In this document: one piece after another, positions 56,371 through 64,000 of the stretch
Layout of the letters: each line of letters begins with the position of its first letter
How positions within the stretch are numbered: position 1 is the first letter of the stretch
Origin: Planotetraspora thailandica
GTDB lineage: Bacteria > Actinomycetota > Actinomycetes > Streptosporangiales > Streptosporangiaceae
NCBI RefSeq assembly: GCF_016863335.1
Contig: NZ_BOOR01000007.1
Coordinates: 389,857-453,856, forward strand
Reading direction: 5' to 3'
Length of the DNA stretch: 64,000 nucleotides
Made by a program: the position numbers and the translations under genes
The notes under the pieces: model-generated
The model's input: the letters and a program-made list of their open reading frames with translations, nothing else
The model's database searches: none
What the model was told of the DNA's origin: nothing

Positions 56371-58119
56371 ATGGCGAGTCGCATCCTGCCGGTCGCCGAC
56401 CGCGCGCAGGTCCGCGCCTACGCGCGTCGGCTGGCTCTGAAGTATCCGAGGGAACTCGCGCTCGCGTTGTCCCTGCACGCCCTCGCCGCGACGTCCGGGC
56501 TCGTGTCTCCGCGCCTGCTCGGCGAGCTGGTCCAGTCCGTCGCCGACAGGACCGGCGACGTCGACGTCGACATGATCGCGCTGGCCATCGGCGGATTCGT
56601 CGTCGTGCAGGCGGTGCTGATCCGCTTCGCGGTCTACGCGTCCTCGCGGCTGGGCGAGAAGGTGCTGGCGGAGCTGCGGGAGGACTTCGTCGAGCAGGTG
56701 CTCGCCCTGCCGCTGTCGACCGTCGAGCGCGCCGGCTCAGGCGACCTCATCACCCGCACGTCCCGCGACGTCGACGCTCTGTCCCGGTCCGTACGGCAGG
56801 CCGTGCCCGAGACCCTCATCGCCTTCGTCACCTGCGCGTTCGCCGTCGGCGCCCTGCTGCTCGTGGGGCCGGTCATGGCACTGCCGCTGCTGGTGGCGGT
56901 GCCCGTGCTGTGGATCTCCACCCGGTGGTACCTGAACCGCGCCAGGGACGGCTACCTGCGGGAGAACGCGGCATACGCGGAGATGACCGAGGGACTGGCC
57001 GAGACGGTCGAGGGCGCGCGGACCGTCGAGGCGCTGGGCCTGCAGGACCGCCGTCACCGCCGGACGGACGGCGACATCGCGGGCTCCTTCGCGGCCGAGC
57101 GCTACACCCTCGGCCTGCGGATGGTCTGGTTCCCCACCGTCGAGGTCGGCTACGTGATCCCCATCGTGGCGACCCTGCTGCTGGGCGGCCTGTTCCACAC
57201 CTGGGGCTGGGTTTCGCTCGCCCAGGTCACGGCGGCCACACTGTACGTCCAGCAGCTCATCGACCCGCTCGACCGGGTGCTGTCGTGGATGGACGAGCTC
57301 CAGGTCGGCGGCGCCTCCATGTCGCGGCTGCTCGGCGTCGTCAACGTGCCCGACGACCGGGTGGCGGGCGAGGCCCGGCCGGACGGCGAGGAGCTGCGGG
57401 CCTCCGGCGTGCGCTACGCCTACCGCGAGGGCCATGACGTGCTGCACGGCATCGACCTCGACGTGCGGGCCGGCGAGCGGCTGGCCATGGTCGGCCCGTC
57501 GGGCGCGGGCAAGTCCACGCTCGGCCGCCTGCTGGCGGGCATCCACGGGCCCCGGACCGGCACGGTCACCGTGGGCGGCGTGCCGCTGGTCGACCTGCCG
57601 CTCGACGACCTGCGCGGCCACGTCGCGCTGGTCACGCAGGAGCATCACGTGTTCCGGGGCACCCTGCGCGACAACGTGCTCATCGGGCGGCCGGACGCGA
57701 CCGACGCCGACGTCCGCAGGGCGCTGGAGGCGGTGGACGCCCGGGAGTGGGCGGAGGCGTTCGACGAGGGGCTGGACACGGTCGTCGGCTCAGGCGGGCA
57801 GGCGTTGTCGCCCGCGCAGGCGCAGCAGCTCGCGCTCGCCAGGCTGGTGCTCGCCGACCCGCACACGCTCGTGCTCGACGAGGCCACCTCGCTGATCGAC
57901 CCGACGGCCGCCCGGCACCTGGAGCGGTCACTCGCCGCCGTGCTCGACGGGCGCACGGTGATCGCGATCGCGCACCGGCTCTACACCGCCCACGACGCCG
58001 ACCGCGTGGCCGTCGTCGAGGACGGCCGGGTCAGCGAGCTCGGCTCCCACGACGACCTCGTCGCCGCCCGGGGCGCGTACGCCGCGCTCTGGGACAGCTG
58101 GCACGGCAAGAGCCGCTGA
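56371..58119 (+). CDS. ABC exporter half-transporter with intact Walker motifs
   Basis: 582 residues: six helices (about 30-310), ATPase domain with Walker A MVGPSGAGKSTLGRLLAG (about 370), Q-loop ALVTQEHHVFRG, Walker B HTLVLDEATSLID and H-loop IAIAHRL. Its signature is LSPAQAQQLALARL in place of LSGGQ. Paired with the degenerate subunit before it, its P-loop faces the intact signature of the partner and its degraded signature faces the missing P-loop. A self-contained two-gene exporter operon, closed by a GC-rich hairpin. Confidence 0.9.
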   Translation: MASRILPVADRAQVRAYARRLALKYPRELALALSLHALAATSGLVSPRLLGELVQSVADRTGDVDVDMIALAIGGFVVVQAVLIRFAVYASSRLGEKVLAELREDFVEQVLALPLSTVERAGSGDLITRTSRDVDALSRSVRQAVPETLIAFVTCAFAVGALLLVGPVMALPLLVAVPVLWISTRWYLNRARDGYLRENAAYAEMTEGLAETVEGARTVEALGLQDRRHRRTDGDIAGSFAAERYTLGLRMVWFPTVEVGYVIPIVATLLLGGLFHTWGWVSLAQVTAATLYVQQLIDPLDRVLSWMDELQVGGASMSRLLGVVNVPDDRVAGEARPDGEELRASGVRYAYREGHDVLHGIDLDVRAGERLAMVGPSGAGKSTLGRLLAGIHGPRTGTVTVGGVPLVDLPLDDLRGHVALVTQEHHVFRGTLRDNVLIGRPDATDADVRRALEAVDAREWAEAFDEGLDTVVGSGGQALSPAQAQQLALARLVLADPHTLVLDEATSLIDPTAARHLERSLAAVLDGRTVIAIAHRLYTAHDADRVAVVEDGRVSELGSHDDLVAARGAYAALWDSWHGKSR

Positions 58120-58152
58120 GATCCCCCCGCGCGCGGCGCGCGCGGGGGGATC
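58120..58152. terminator. GC-rich terminator hairpin between the ABC operon and the S9 peptidase gene
   Basis: An almost perfect 33-bp palindrome (stem GATCCCCCCGCGCGC with its complement, one central G). It directly follows the stop of the ABC gene and precedes the stop of the convergent peptidase gene. Confidence 0.8.
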
Positions 58153-58156
58153 CGCC

Positions 58157-60232
58157 TCACTCGTGGTGGGGGAACTCCCCGCCGAGCGACGACGTGAGGA
58201 ACTGCAGCTGGAGCCGCAGGAGGTTCTCCGCGACGACCTCCTGCGGGGTCATGTGGGTGACCCCGGACAGCGGCAGCACGGTGTGCGGCCGCCCGGCGCC
58301 GAGCAGGGCCGACGACAGCCGCAGCGTGTGCGCGGCGACCACGTTGTCGTCGGCCAGGCCGTGCACCAGCAGCAGCGGCCGTTCCAGCTTCTCGGCGTCG
58401 CCGATGAGCGACGACGCCTCGTAGTGCCCCTCGTCGGGGTGGCCGAGGTAACGCTCGGTGTAGCAGGTGTCGTAGAGCCGCCAGTCGGTGACCGGCGCGC
58501 CCGCGACGGCGGCGTGGAACACGTCGGGACGGCGCAACACGGCCAGCGCCGCGAGGTAGCCGCCGAACGACCAGCCCCTGATCGCGACCCGGCTGAGGTC
58601 GAGGTCGTCGGGGTGCAGCGCCGCCACCCCCTGAAGGGCGTCCACCTGGTCCTCCAGGGCCAGGGTGAAGTCGTGCAGCATCTCGCGCTCGAACGCGGGG
58701 CCCCGGCCGGGCGTGCCGCGTCCGTCGGCGACGATCACGGCGAAGCCCTGATCGGCCCACCACTGGGGCTCCAGGAACATCCGGCCGGCCGCGAGCACGC
58801 GCTGGGCGTGCGGCCCGCCGTACGGGTCCATGAGGACGGGCAGCCGGGCCGAACCGGGCACGTGCCACGACGGCAGCACAACGGCCGTCGACAGGCCCCG
58901 CGAGCCGGCGCGCACCAGCGAGACGCGGGGTTCGAGGCCCGGCCGCTCGGCCACCGACGCGATCGACGCCGGCGAGCGGTCGGGGCGCACGACCGCCACC
59001 GACGCGCCCTCGGCGTCGAGGCTCTGCCGTACGACGACGGTCACACCGGCCGCGAAGCGCCCGGTGTGCACGCCGGCCTCGGTGGTGACGGGACGGATCG
59101 AACCGCCGGAGTAGACCCAGAGCTGGATCTCGGTCGGCTCGGTGGACGCCTGGAAGAGCACCGTGTCGCCGTCGACGTCCAGCACCGCCCTGACCTGCAG
59201 GGTCGGCGGCGTGACCGGCTGGTCGCCGATGAACAGGCGGTGGCCGCCGTCGGCGACGGCGGCCCAGACCAGGCGCCCGTCGGACAGGTGGCCGGGCACG
59301 CCGGTCACGATGTCCACCCACGCCGGGTCGGTGTCCTCGCGCACGAGCTCCGTGGCGCCCGTCTCGGGGTCGACCGCGAGCAGCCGCATGGTCCGCTGGT
59401 CGCGCGAGAGCGTGACGATGGACAGGCCGTGCCCGTTCCAGGCGGCCGTGACCAGATACTCCTGCACGAACGGCACGGCCACGCGCGAGCCGTCCAGGCC
59501 GAGGACGAACAGCGACACGTCGGCGTTGGCCGTACCGGCCGCGGGGTAACGCTGCGGCACCGCAGGACGGTCCGGGTTGGCCGGGTCGGCGATGTGCCAC
59601 AGGTCCACGGGGCTCTCGTCGGCCCGCTCGACCAGCAGGCGGTCGCCCGAGGGGGCCCACCAGTAGCCGCGCATGCGGTCCATCTCTTCTGCGGCGATGA
59701 ACTCGGCCAGGCCGTAGGAGACCTCCTCGGCCTCGGGGGCGGCGAGCACCCGGTCCTCGCCGGTCGCGACGTCGAGCACGTGGAGGGCGCCCGCCGAGAC
59801 GTAGGCCACCCGGGTCCCGTCCGGGCTGAGCCGGGGGTCGATCACCCCGCCCCGCGTCCGCAGCGTCCGCACGGCGCCTGTGGCGATCTCGGCCAGGTGA
59901 AGCTCGCCCGACAGGGCGAAGACGGCCTGGCGGACCTCGCCGTCGGTCGCGTAGGCGACGACGCCTCCCGCGGACTCCCGCGACCGCTCCCGGCGGGCGC
60001 GCTCCTCCGCGGGCAGATCCTCGTCGGCCGCTCCCATCGCGTGCGGGTCGACGACCAGGCGTTCCTCGCCGGAGACGGTGTCGAGCTCCCACAGGCACGT
60101 GACGGGATCCGTACCCGACCGCGTGCGCAGGAAGACGACGCGGCCGCCGTCGGGGGAGATCGTGAAACCACGCGGGACCCCGAGGGTGAACCGCCTGGTC
60201 CGGGCATGCAGACGCGGGAAGCTCTCAGTCAT
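58157..60232 (-). CDS. S9-family serine peptidase (DPP4/prolyl-oligopeptidase-like)
   Basis: 691 residues. The first 430 form a beta-propeller (repeated SPDG-type blades: FTISPDGGRVVFLRT, DPRLSPDGTRVAYV, WWAPSGDRLLV with the DPP4-like acidic pair in AEEMDRMRGYWW). The C-terminal alpha/beta hydrolase has DPYGGPHAQRV, the nucleophile Ser555 in GWSFGGY, an Asp in HGLADDNVV and His in SGVTHM. No signal peptide is seen, so it acts in the cytosol, probably removing dipeptides after Pro or Ala. ATG 60232 is used; the frame stays open upstream over the mshB gene. Confidence 0.92.
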   Translation of the reverse strand: MTESFPRLHARTRRFTLGVPRGFTISPDGGRVVFLRTRSGTDPVTCLWELDTVSGEERLVVDPHAMGAADEDLPAEERARRERSRESAGGVVAYATDGEVRQAVFALSGELHLAEIATGAVRTLRTRGGVIDPRLSPDGTRVAYVSAGALHVLDVATGEDRVLAAPEAEEVSYGLAEFIAAEEMDRMRGYWWAPSGDRLLVERADESPVDLWHIADPANPDRPAVPQRYPAAGTANADVSLFVLGLDGSRVAVPFVQEYLVTAAWNGHGLSIVTLSRDQRTMRLLAVDPETGATELVREDTDPAWVDIVTGVPGHLSDGRLVWAAVADGGHRLFIGDQPVTPPTLQVRAVLDVDGDTVLFQASTEPTEIQLWVYSGGSIRPVTTEAGVHTGRFAAGVTVVVRQSLDAEGASVAVVRPDRSPASIASVAERPGLEPRVSLVRAGSRGLSTAVVLPSWHVPGSARLPVLMDPYGGPHAQRVLAAGRMFLEPQWWADQGFAVIVADGRGTPGRGPAFEREMLHDFTLALEDQVDALQGVAALHPDDLDLSRVAIRGWSFGGYLAALAVLRRPDVFHAAVAGAPVTDWRLYDTCYTERYLGHPDEGHYEASSLIGDAEKLERPLLLVHGLADDNVVAAHTLRLSSALLGAGRPHTVLPLSGVTHMTPQEVVAENLLRLQLQFLTSSLGGEFPHHE

Positions 60233-60251
60233 AGCCCCCCATACTGTCAGC

Positions 60252-60289
60252 TTGCCGAACGATGGCGGCGATGACCTAGGCTCGAATCC
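60252..60289 (+). promoter_or_regulatory. Leaderless promoter of mshB
   Basis: TTGCCG (60252-60257 region), 19-bp spacer, TAGGCT (60277-60282), then 7 nt to the ATG with no ribosome site. Confidence 0.55.
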
Positions 60290-61195
60290 ATGACTGATCG
60301 GCGTTTGCTGCTCGTGCACGCCCACCCTGACGACGAGTCGATCGGGACGGGCGCGACGATGGCGAAATACGTGGCCGAGGGAGCCCACGTGACGTTGGTG
60401 ACCTGCACGCTCGGCGAAGAGGGTGAGGTCATCCCGCCGGAGCTCGCCCACCACGCCGCCGACAGGGGCGACACGCTCGGCCACTACCGCATCGGGGAGC
60501 TCGCCGCCGCGTGCAAGGCGCTCGGCGTCACCGACCACCGCTTCCTCGGCGGGCAGGGCCGCTGGCGCGACTCGGGGATGATGGGCGTCGCCTCCAACGA
60601 CCGGCCGGGCTCCTTCTGGCAGGCCGACGTCGACGAGGCGGCGGCCGAGCTCGTCACCGTGATCCGCGAGGTCAGGCCGCAGGTCATGGTGACCTACGAC
60701 GAGAACGGCTTCTACGGCCACCCCGACCACATCCAGGCCCACCGGGTGGCCTGGCGGGCCTTCGAGATGGCCGCCGATCGCTCCCATCCCGGCGGGGAGC
60801 CGTGGCGGGTCGCCAAGTTCTACTACACGGCGATGCCGAGGTCGGTCATGAGGCGGGCCGCCGACGCGATGAGCGAGGCGGATGTGGACTTCTGGAGTCC
60901 GGAAACCGATGACATGCCCTTCGGCTGCGCCGACGAGGAGGTCACCACGGAGATCGACGCCCGCGCATTCGTGGAGGCCAAGCTCGACGCCATGCGCGCG
61001 CACGCCACCCAGATCGCCGTGGACGCCCCCTGGTTCGCGCTGTCCAACAAGATCGGCCAGCAGGTGCTCGGGGTGGAGCACTTCATCCTCCGTGCCGGGG
61101 TCCCCGGCCCGTCGGGCGTCGGCGCCCCGCACGAGGCCGGCGGGATCGGGGAGCCGTACACCCGCGAGGAGGACCTGTTCGCGGGCATCCGCTAG
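60290..61195 (+). CDS. mshB: N-acetyl-1-D-myo-inosityl-2-amino-2-deoxy-alpha-D-glucopyranoside deacetylase (mycothiol biosynthesis)
   Basis: 301 residues with the LmbE/MshB zinc motif AHPDDE (about 11-16), [26 protein letters not shown] and [12 protein letters not shown] (third zinc His). Length and the [10 protein letters not shown] stretch favour MshB over the related amidase Mca. It deacetylates GlcNAc-inositol in the second step of mycothiol synthesis, marking the host as an actinobacterium. The DUF6113 gene follows, as in Streptomyces. Confidence 0.92.
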   Translation: MTDRRLLLVHAHPDDESIGTGATMAKYVAEGAHVTLVTCTLGEEGEVIPPELAHHAADRGDTLGHYRIGELAAACKALGVTDHRFLGGQGRWRDSGMMGVASNDRPGSFWQADVDEAAAELVTVIREVRPQVMVTYDENGFYGHPDHIQAHRVAWRAFEMAADRSHPGGEPWRVAKFYYTAMPRSVMRRAADAMSEADVDFWSPETDDMPFGCADEEVTTEIDARAFVEAKLDAMRAHATQIAVDAPWFALSNKIGQQVLGVEHFILRAGVPGPSGVGAPHEAGGIGEPYTREEDLFAGIR

Positions 61196-61205
61196 CCTCA
61201 GCGGC

Positions 61206-61583
61206 ATGTCACCGATAACGGGCGCGGCGTACGTTGTGCTCTTCCTGCTGGGGTTCGTCCTCGGTGTCGTCGGCGGCTTCGAGCATTCCTGGTACACCGG
61301 GGCCGTGCCGCTGGCGGCCATCGCCTGGTTGCCCGTCCTGTTCGCCATGGCGTACGTGATGGGCCGGCTGATGGGCGGGAAGCTCGGCGCGACGGTCCCG
61401 GCGCTGGGCTGGCTCGTGGTCTCCTTCGTGCTCGCCACCAAGCAACCGGCCGGAGACCTGGCCATCTCCGGTGACACGTCGGGCTTCGTCTACCTGTACG
61501 GCGGGGCGGTCGCGATCGCGGTCGGCGTAATGCTCACCCCGTCGTCCGGGTCGTGGCTGCTGAAGGAGCCGGGCGGCTCCTGA
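61206..61583 (+). CDS. DUF6113 integral membrane protein
   Basis: 125 residues with about four helices (YVVLFLLGFVLGVVGGF, LAAIAWLPVLFAMAYVMG, GATVPALGWLVVSFVLA, GGAVAIAVGVML). The family lies next to mshB in many actinomycetes; function unknown. TAGCCT, which contains the mshB stop codon, lies 7 nt before the ATG, giving a possible leaderless internal start. Confidence 0.82.
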   Translation: MSPITGAAYVVLFLLGFVLGVVGGFEHSWYTGAVPLAAIAWLPVLFAMAYVMGRLMGGKLGATVPALGWLVVSFVLATKQPAGDLAISGDTSGFVYLYGGAVAIAVGVMLTPSSGSWLLKEPGGS

Positions 61584-61621
61584 CGCTTTACCTCGGGGCG
61601 GCCGTCGCCGATCCTGAGGAG

Positions 61622-62074
61622 ATGCGGCGATGGCACCGGACTCGGCAGGTGATCAACTATGCCAACCTCTCCACGCCCGCCGGGCTGCTCATCGCCCTGA
61701 TCGGCGGCGCGAAGCCGTGCAGGGGCGAGCAGGGCCTGATCTTCGCCCACGGCTACCGCATCCCGTTCCCCGTGGCGGGAGCGTTCACGGTGGGCAATGT
61801 GGTGCTCACCAAGAACCCCGAGGGGTATCTCACCGGCCGGCTGCTCGATCACGAGGCCCGGCACGCCAGCCAGTACGCCGCCTGCGTCGGCCTCCCCATG
61901 ATCGTGCTGTATGTGATCGCCTCCGGCGTCTCCTACGCGCTCTGCGGGCACCCGGCGTCGTGGAACCCGTTCGAGCGGCTGGCCGGTCTCGACGACGGCG
62001 GCTATCCGCACCATTCCGCCCGGTGGCGGCGAGGCCGCGGGGGAGGATCCGATCATGACGTTCACCACCTCTGA
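61622..62074 (+). CDS. Membrane-associated protein with HExxH motif, unknown function
   Basis: 150 residues. INYANLSTPAGLLIALIGGA and FTVGNVVL are mildly hydrophobic; DHEARHASQYAACVG (about residue 75) contains HEARH, which fits the HExxH zinc-peptidase motif, followed by a helix (PMIVLYVIASGVSYAL) and the tail NPFERLAGL. The third metal ligand could be the later His or Glu. AGGAG directly precedes ATG 61622; a GTG at 61553 is an alternative that overlaps the DUF6113 gene. Proteins of this look are common in actinomycetes but uncharacterised. Confidence 0.7.
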   Translation: MRRWHRTRQVINYANLSTPAGLLIALIGGAKPCRGEQGLIFAHGYRIPFPVAGAFTVGNVVLTKNPEGYLTGRLLDHEARHASQYAACVGLPMIVLYVIASGVSYALCGHPASWNPFERLAGLDDGGYPHHSARWRRGRGGGSDHDVHHL

Positions 62075-62546
62075 CCTGTTCGACGCCCATCCCGGGGCAC
62101 TGAGCAGCTGCGTCACCCAATTCCGCTCGTACGGCTCCCGCGCCCGGTTCCTGGGCCGGATCGCCACCGTCCGGTGCCTGGAGGACAACGCGCAGGTCAA
62201 AAGGGTGCTGGCGACGGAGGGCACCGGGCGGGTGCTCGTCGTCGACGGGGGCGGCTCCCTGCGCTCGGCGCTCGTCGGCGACCTCGTCGCGGCCTCCGCC
62301 GTACGGAACGGCTGGTCAGGGGTGATCGTCAACGGCGCCGTCAGGGACACGGCGGCGCTGGCCGGGCTCGACCTCGGCGTGAAGGCGCTGGGCTCCAACC
62401 CGCGCAGAAGCGCCAAGGAGGGGCGGGGTGAGGTGGAGATCCCCGTGACCTTCGGGGAGGTGACGTTCGTCCCGGGGGACTGGCTCTACAGCGATGAGGA
62501 CGGCGTGGTCGTCGGCGCGCTCCCGGTTCACAACGCCCAGGTCTGA
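62055..62546 (+). CDS. rraA: RraA-family protein (RNase E regulator / oxaloacetate decarboxylase-like)
   Basis: 163 residues of the RraA fold: TTSDLFDAHPGALSSC at the start, VLVVDGGGSLRSALVGDLVA (about 60-80), WSGVIVNGAVRDTAALAGLDLGVKALGSNPRRSAK (about 93-127) and GDWLYSDEDGVVV. G-x20-R-D, the metal-site pattern of HMG aldolase/oxaloacetate decarboxylase members, is present. GGAGG is upstream of the ATG, which lies within the end of the preceding gene. Whether it regulates RNase E or is an enzyme cannot be decided from the sequence. Confidence 0.92.
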   Translation: MTFTTSDLFDAHPGALSSCVTQFRSYGSRARFLGRIATVRCLEDNAQVKRVLATEGTGRVLVVDGGGSLRSALVGDLVAASAVRNGWSGVIVNGAVRDTAALAGLDLGVKALGSNPRRSAKEGRGEVEIPVTFGEVTFVPGDWLYSDEDGVVVGALPVHNAQV

Positions 62547-63796
62547 CCCTCCGGGGTGTCGGCGACCTCGACGCCGAGGCCGGCCAGCTCCTCGCGGAGC
62601 CTGTCGACGGCGGCCCAGTCTCCGCCCGCCAGCGCGCGCTCGCGGGCATCGAGCAGCTCGCCCGCCCCCGCGGGGAGCACCGGAACCTTTCCGATGTCGA
62701 TCGACAGGTCGAGGCCGAGCACATGATCGAGGTGCAGGAACGTCTCGAAGCGGGACCCCGGCGCGACGGACTCGTCGGTCTCCAGGTCGCGCAGCAGCCG
62801 CAGGGCCGACGGCGTGTCCAGGTCGTCGTCGAGCGCCTCCCGGATCGCCGTCGCGTGAGCGGTGTCGATGGGGCGGCTGGGAGACTCCGCCCATTCGGCC
62901 ACACGTCGCCGCCATCGCGTGAGCGTCCGCGCGGAGGCCCGCAGATCGTCCTCGGTGAGGCGGACGTCCTCACGGTGGTGCCGCTCCATGAGCGCCAGCC
63001 GTACGGCCAGCGGGTCGAGGCCGGTCGCGGTGATCTCGCCGAGCGAGGCGGTCTCGACGTCCAGACGGCCACCGCGGAGATGCCGCACGGCCGGGGCCGA
63101 CAGCGCCGCCACGGCGTCGCCGTGCCGCCCGGCGCCGCTGACGTGGAGGTCGTGGCGCTCGCCTAGAAGGCGCAGCGCGAGGGCCGGGCACCAGGCGTCC
63201 GGGCCGGGCGCTCCGGGCCCCCAGGGGGAGTCCCAGCCCCCGGGAGAGGGTGTCCAGAGCCGGTGCGGGCCCGACACCACGCCGCCGTCGCCCGTGGGGC
63301 GGGCACGCCCGGCGGAGATCAGCCGGGCGACGAGTTCGATCACCGCGTCCGCGTGCTCGGACTCCCGCAGGGACCGCTCAGGGGCGCGGATGTTCATGGC
63401 CAGGGCGTCGCGGCGCAGAGCGTCGTCGAACCGCTCGGCGGCTTCTGCGTGCTCGGCGGGTTCAGCGTGCTCGGCGGCCTCAGTGGGTTCGGCGGCCGCA
63501 GTGGGTTCGTCGTGCTCGGCGGCCCCGGCAGGCCCGGCGGCCTCGGAAGGCTCTGAGGGACCAGCGGCGGCCTCGCCGTGGTGGCCGACGTCGGCGACGC
63601 TCGTGCAGGAGACCACCCGCAACCCCTGCCGGTCGGCGACCCTGACGACCAGGTCGGCCAGCAGCAGCGTGCGCAGATCGCCGAGGTGGGCGGACCGGTG
63701 CGGGGGCGGGCCGCAGACGAACATCCGCACAACCCGCGACCCGGGAGCGGCCACCGGCTCCAGGCGGCCCGTACCCGTGTCGTAGATCCGCAGCAT
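62528..63796 (-). CDS. Cysteinyl-tRNA-synthetase-like paralogue with eroded catalytic motifs
   Basis: 422 residues. The opening LRIYDTGTGRLEPV and MFVCGPPPHRSAHLGDLRTLLLADLVVRV align with the CysRS/MshC start, where HIGH is here HLGD. An Ala/Glu/Pro/His-rich insert (about 75-120) interrupts the fold. The KMSKS loop, normally before LGNFIT, reads VETASLGEITATG, and the zinc-site region DIHGGGxDLxFPHHEN reads DLHVSGAGRHGDAV. The C-terminal helical part ends in WAAVDRLREELAGLGVEVADTPEGQTW, as in CysRS. Catalytic tRNA charging is unlikely; a moonlighting or amino-acid-binding role is possible. Leaderless start (TAGGCT, 6 nt). Overlaps the rraA end by 19 nt. Confidence 0.8.
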   Translation of the reverse strand: MLRIYDTGTGRLEPVAAPGSRVVRMFVCGPPPHRSAHLGDLRTLLLADLVVRVADRQGLRVVSCTSVADVGHHGEAAAGPSEPSEAAGPAGAAEHDEPTAAAEPTEAAEHAEPAEHAEAAERFDDALRRDALAMNIRAPERSLRESEHADAVIELVARLISAGRARPTGDGGVVSGPHRLWTPSPGGWDSPWGPGAPGPDAWCPALALRLLGERHDLHVSGAGRHGDAVAALSAPAVRHLRGGRLDVETASLGEITATGLDPLAVRLALMERHHREDVRLTEDDLRASARTLTRWRRRVAEWAESPSRPIDTAHATAIREALDDDLDTPSALRLLRDLETDESVAPGSRFETFLHLDHVLGLDLSIDIGKVPVLPAGAGELLDARERALAGGDWAAVDRLREELAGLGVEVADTPEGQTWAL

Positions 63797-63805
63797 CCTC
63801 CGAGC

Positions 63806-64000
63806 CTAAACGAGTTCCTCCCGAAGCCCGATCAGCGGTCGATCGGGAACCAGTCGCGGGTCGTCGGCACGCATTGCGACGATCATCTCGTTGATCACGC
63901 TGGCGGCTTTGTCAGGGGAAGTCCGTCTCTTACGGTGGGTCTCCGCTCGCCGCCGGGGCCGTGGTCCGGGGTGGCGCCGTCGGTGTTGTTCGGCGGTGTC
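63806..64000 (-). CDS. Possible C-terminal fragment of an unidentified gene (cut by window edge)
   Basis: A 64-codon open frame runs in from the window edge to TAG 63806-63808. It has an Arg/Pro-rich first half and ends VINEMIVAMRADDPRLVP...LREELV. Third-position GC is only about 70-75 percent, well below neighbouring genes, so this is either a foreign or small gene end or chance. No family recognised. Confidence 0.3.
   Translation of the reverse strand, partial: DTAEQHRRRHPGPRPRRRAETHRKRRTSPDKAASVINEMIVAMRADDPRLVPDRPLIGLREELV

Noticed and set aside
60290..61195. mshB read as mca (mycothiol S-conjugate amidase)
   Set aside because: The two share the AHPDDE core, but the [10 protein letters not shown] stretch, length and DUF6113 neighbour fit MshB better.
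60233..61477. N-terminal extension of the S9 peptidase frame
   Set aside because: It is antisense to mshB and the DUF6113 gene; MTESFPRLHART at 60232 begins the beta-propeller.
62528..63796. mshC (mycothiol ligase)
   Set aside because: MshC keeps HIGH- and KMSKS-type motifs and the zinc ligands; these are lost here, and the C-terminus is CysRS-like.

Overview
The window is chromosomal DNA of a high-GC actinomycete, most likely a member of the Streptosporangiales. The reasons are very high third-position GC, frequent GTG/TTG starts, a mycothiol gene (mshB), actinobacterial families (DUF1707, DUF4245, DUF6542, DUF6113, a lipid-droplet-associated protein), and a gene order glpX / DUF4245 / xseB / xseA / Rv1109c-like / ispH / DUF6542 / ychF that follows the Mycobacterium tuberculosis Rv1098c-Rv1112 neighbourhood. 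No tRNA, rRNA, CRISPR array, transposase, integrase or insertion sequence was seen.

Layout. 1-5112 (minus) is a catabolic operon: 3-hydroxybutyrate dehydrogenase, a GAF/PucR regulator, an MFS symporter and a secreted hydrolase resembling 3-hydroxybutyrate oligomer hydrolases. 5180-11374 holds a class II fumarase, two Ser/Thr kinases and a class I fumarase. 11511-19997 is mixed: a small membrane ORF, EamA transporter with divergent MocR regulator, orphan iolB, an MFS permease, DUF1707, a HigBA-type toxin-antitoxin pair, glpX, a TetR regulator and DUF4245. 20031-28372 is the conserved housekeeping block (xseB, asnB, xseA, lipid-droplet-associated protein, ispH, DUF6542, rmuC, ychF), followed by a two-domain VOC protein.

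29773-42331 is the most unusual segment. It is a chromosomal gene cluster with the parts and order of a Gram-positive conjugative type IV secretion machine (TcpC/ConB, TcpD/ConC-like, TcpE/ConD, VirB4/ConE, VirB6/ConG, a VirB8-like protein and a CwlT-like muralytic enzyme). It has no relaxase, FtsK-type coupling protein, integrase or att-like repeats. Its TcpE subunit is fused through a very long disordered linker to a MinD-like ATPase domain that lacks the P-loop lysine. It ends at a 19-bp perfect terminator hairpin.

42409-53704 holds two different succinate dehydrogenase/fumarate reductase operons (mycobacterial Sdh1-like, minus; sdhCAB, plus). They are separated by a signalling operon (receiver-PP2C phosphatase, CHASE3-type histidine kinase, response regulator) and a LysR gene with a classic T-N11-A site. 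53760-58119 has a leaderless HTH/Clp_N operon divergent from a heterodimeric ABC exporter with one dead ATP site. 58157-63796 has an S9 peptidase, mshB, small membrane and HExxH proteins, rraA, and a cysteinyl-tRNA-synthetase-like paralogue that has lost its catalytic motifs.

A recurring theme is leaderless expression. About 16 genes have a TANNNT hexamer 6-8 nt before the start codon and no Shine-Dalgarno sequence. The TCA steps succinate-fumarate-malate are each encoded twice within 48 kb.
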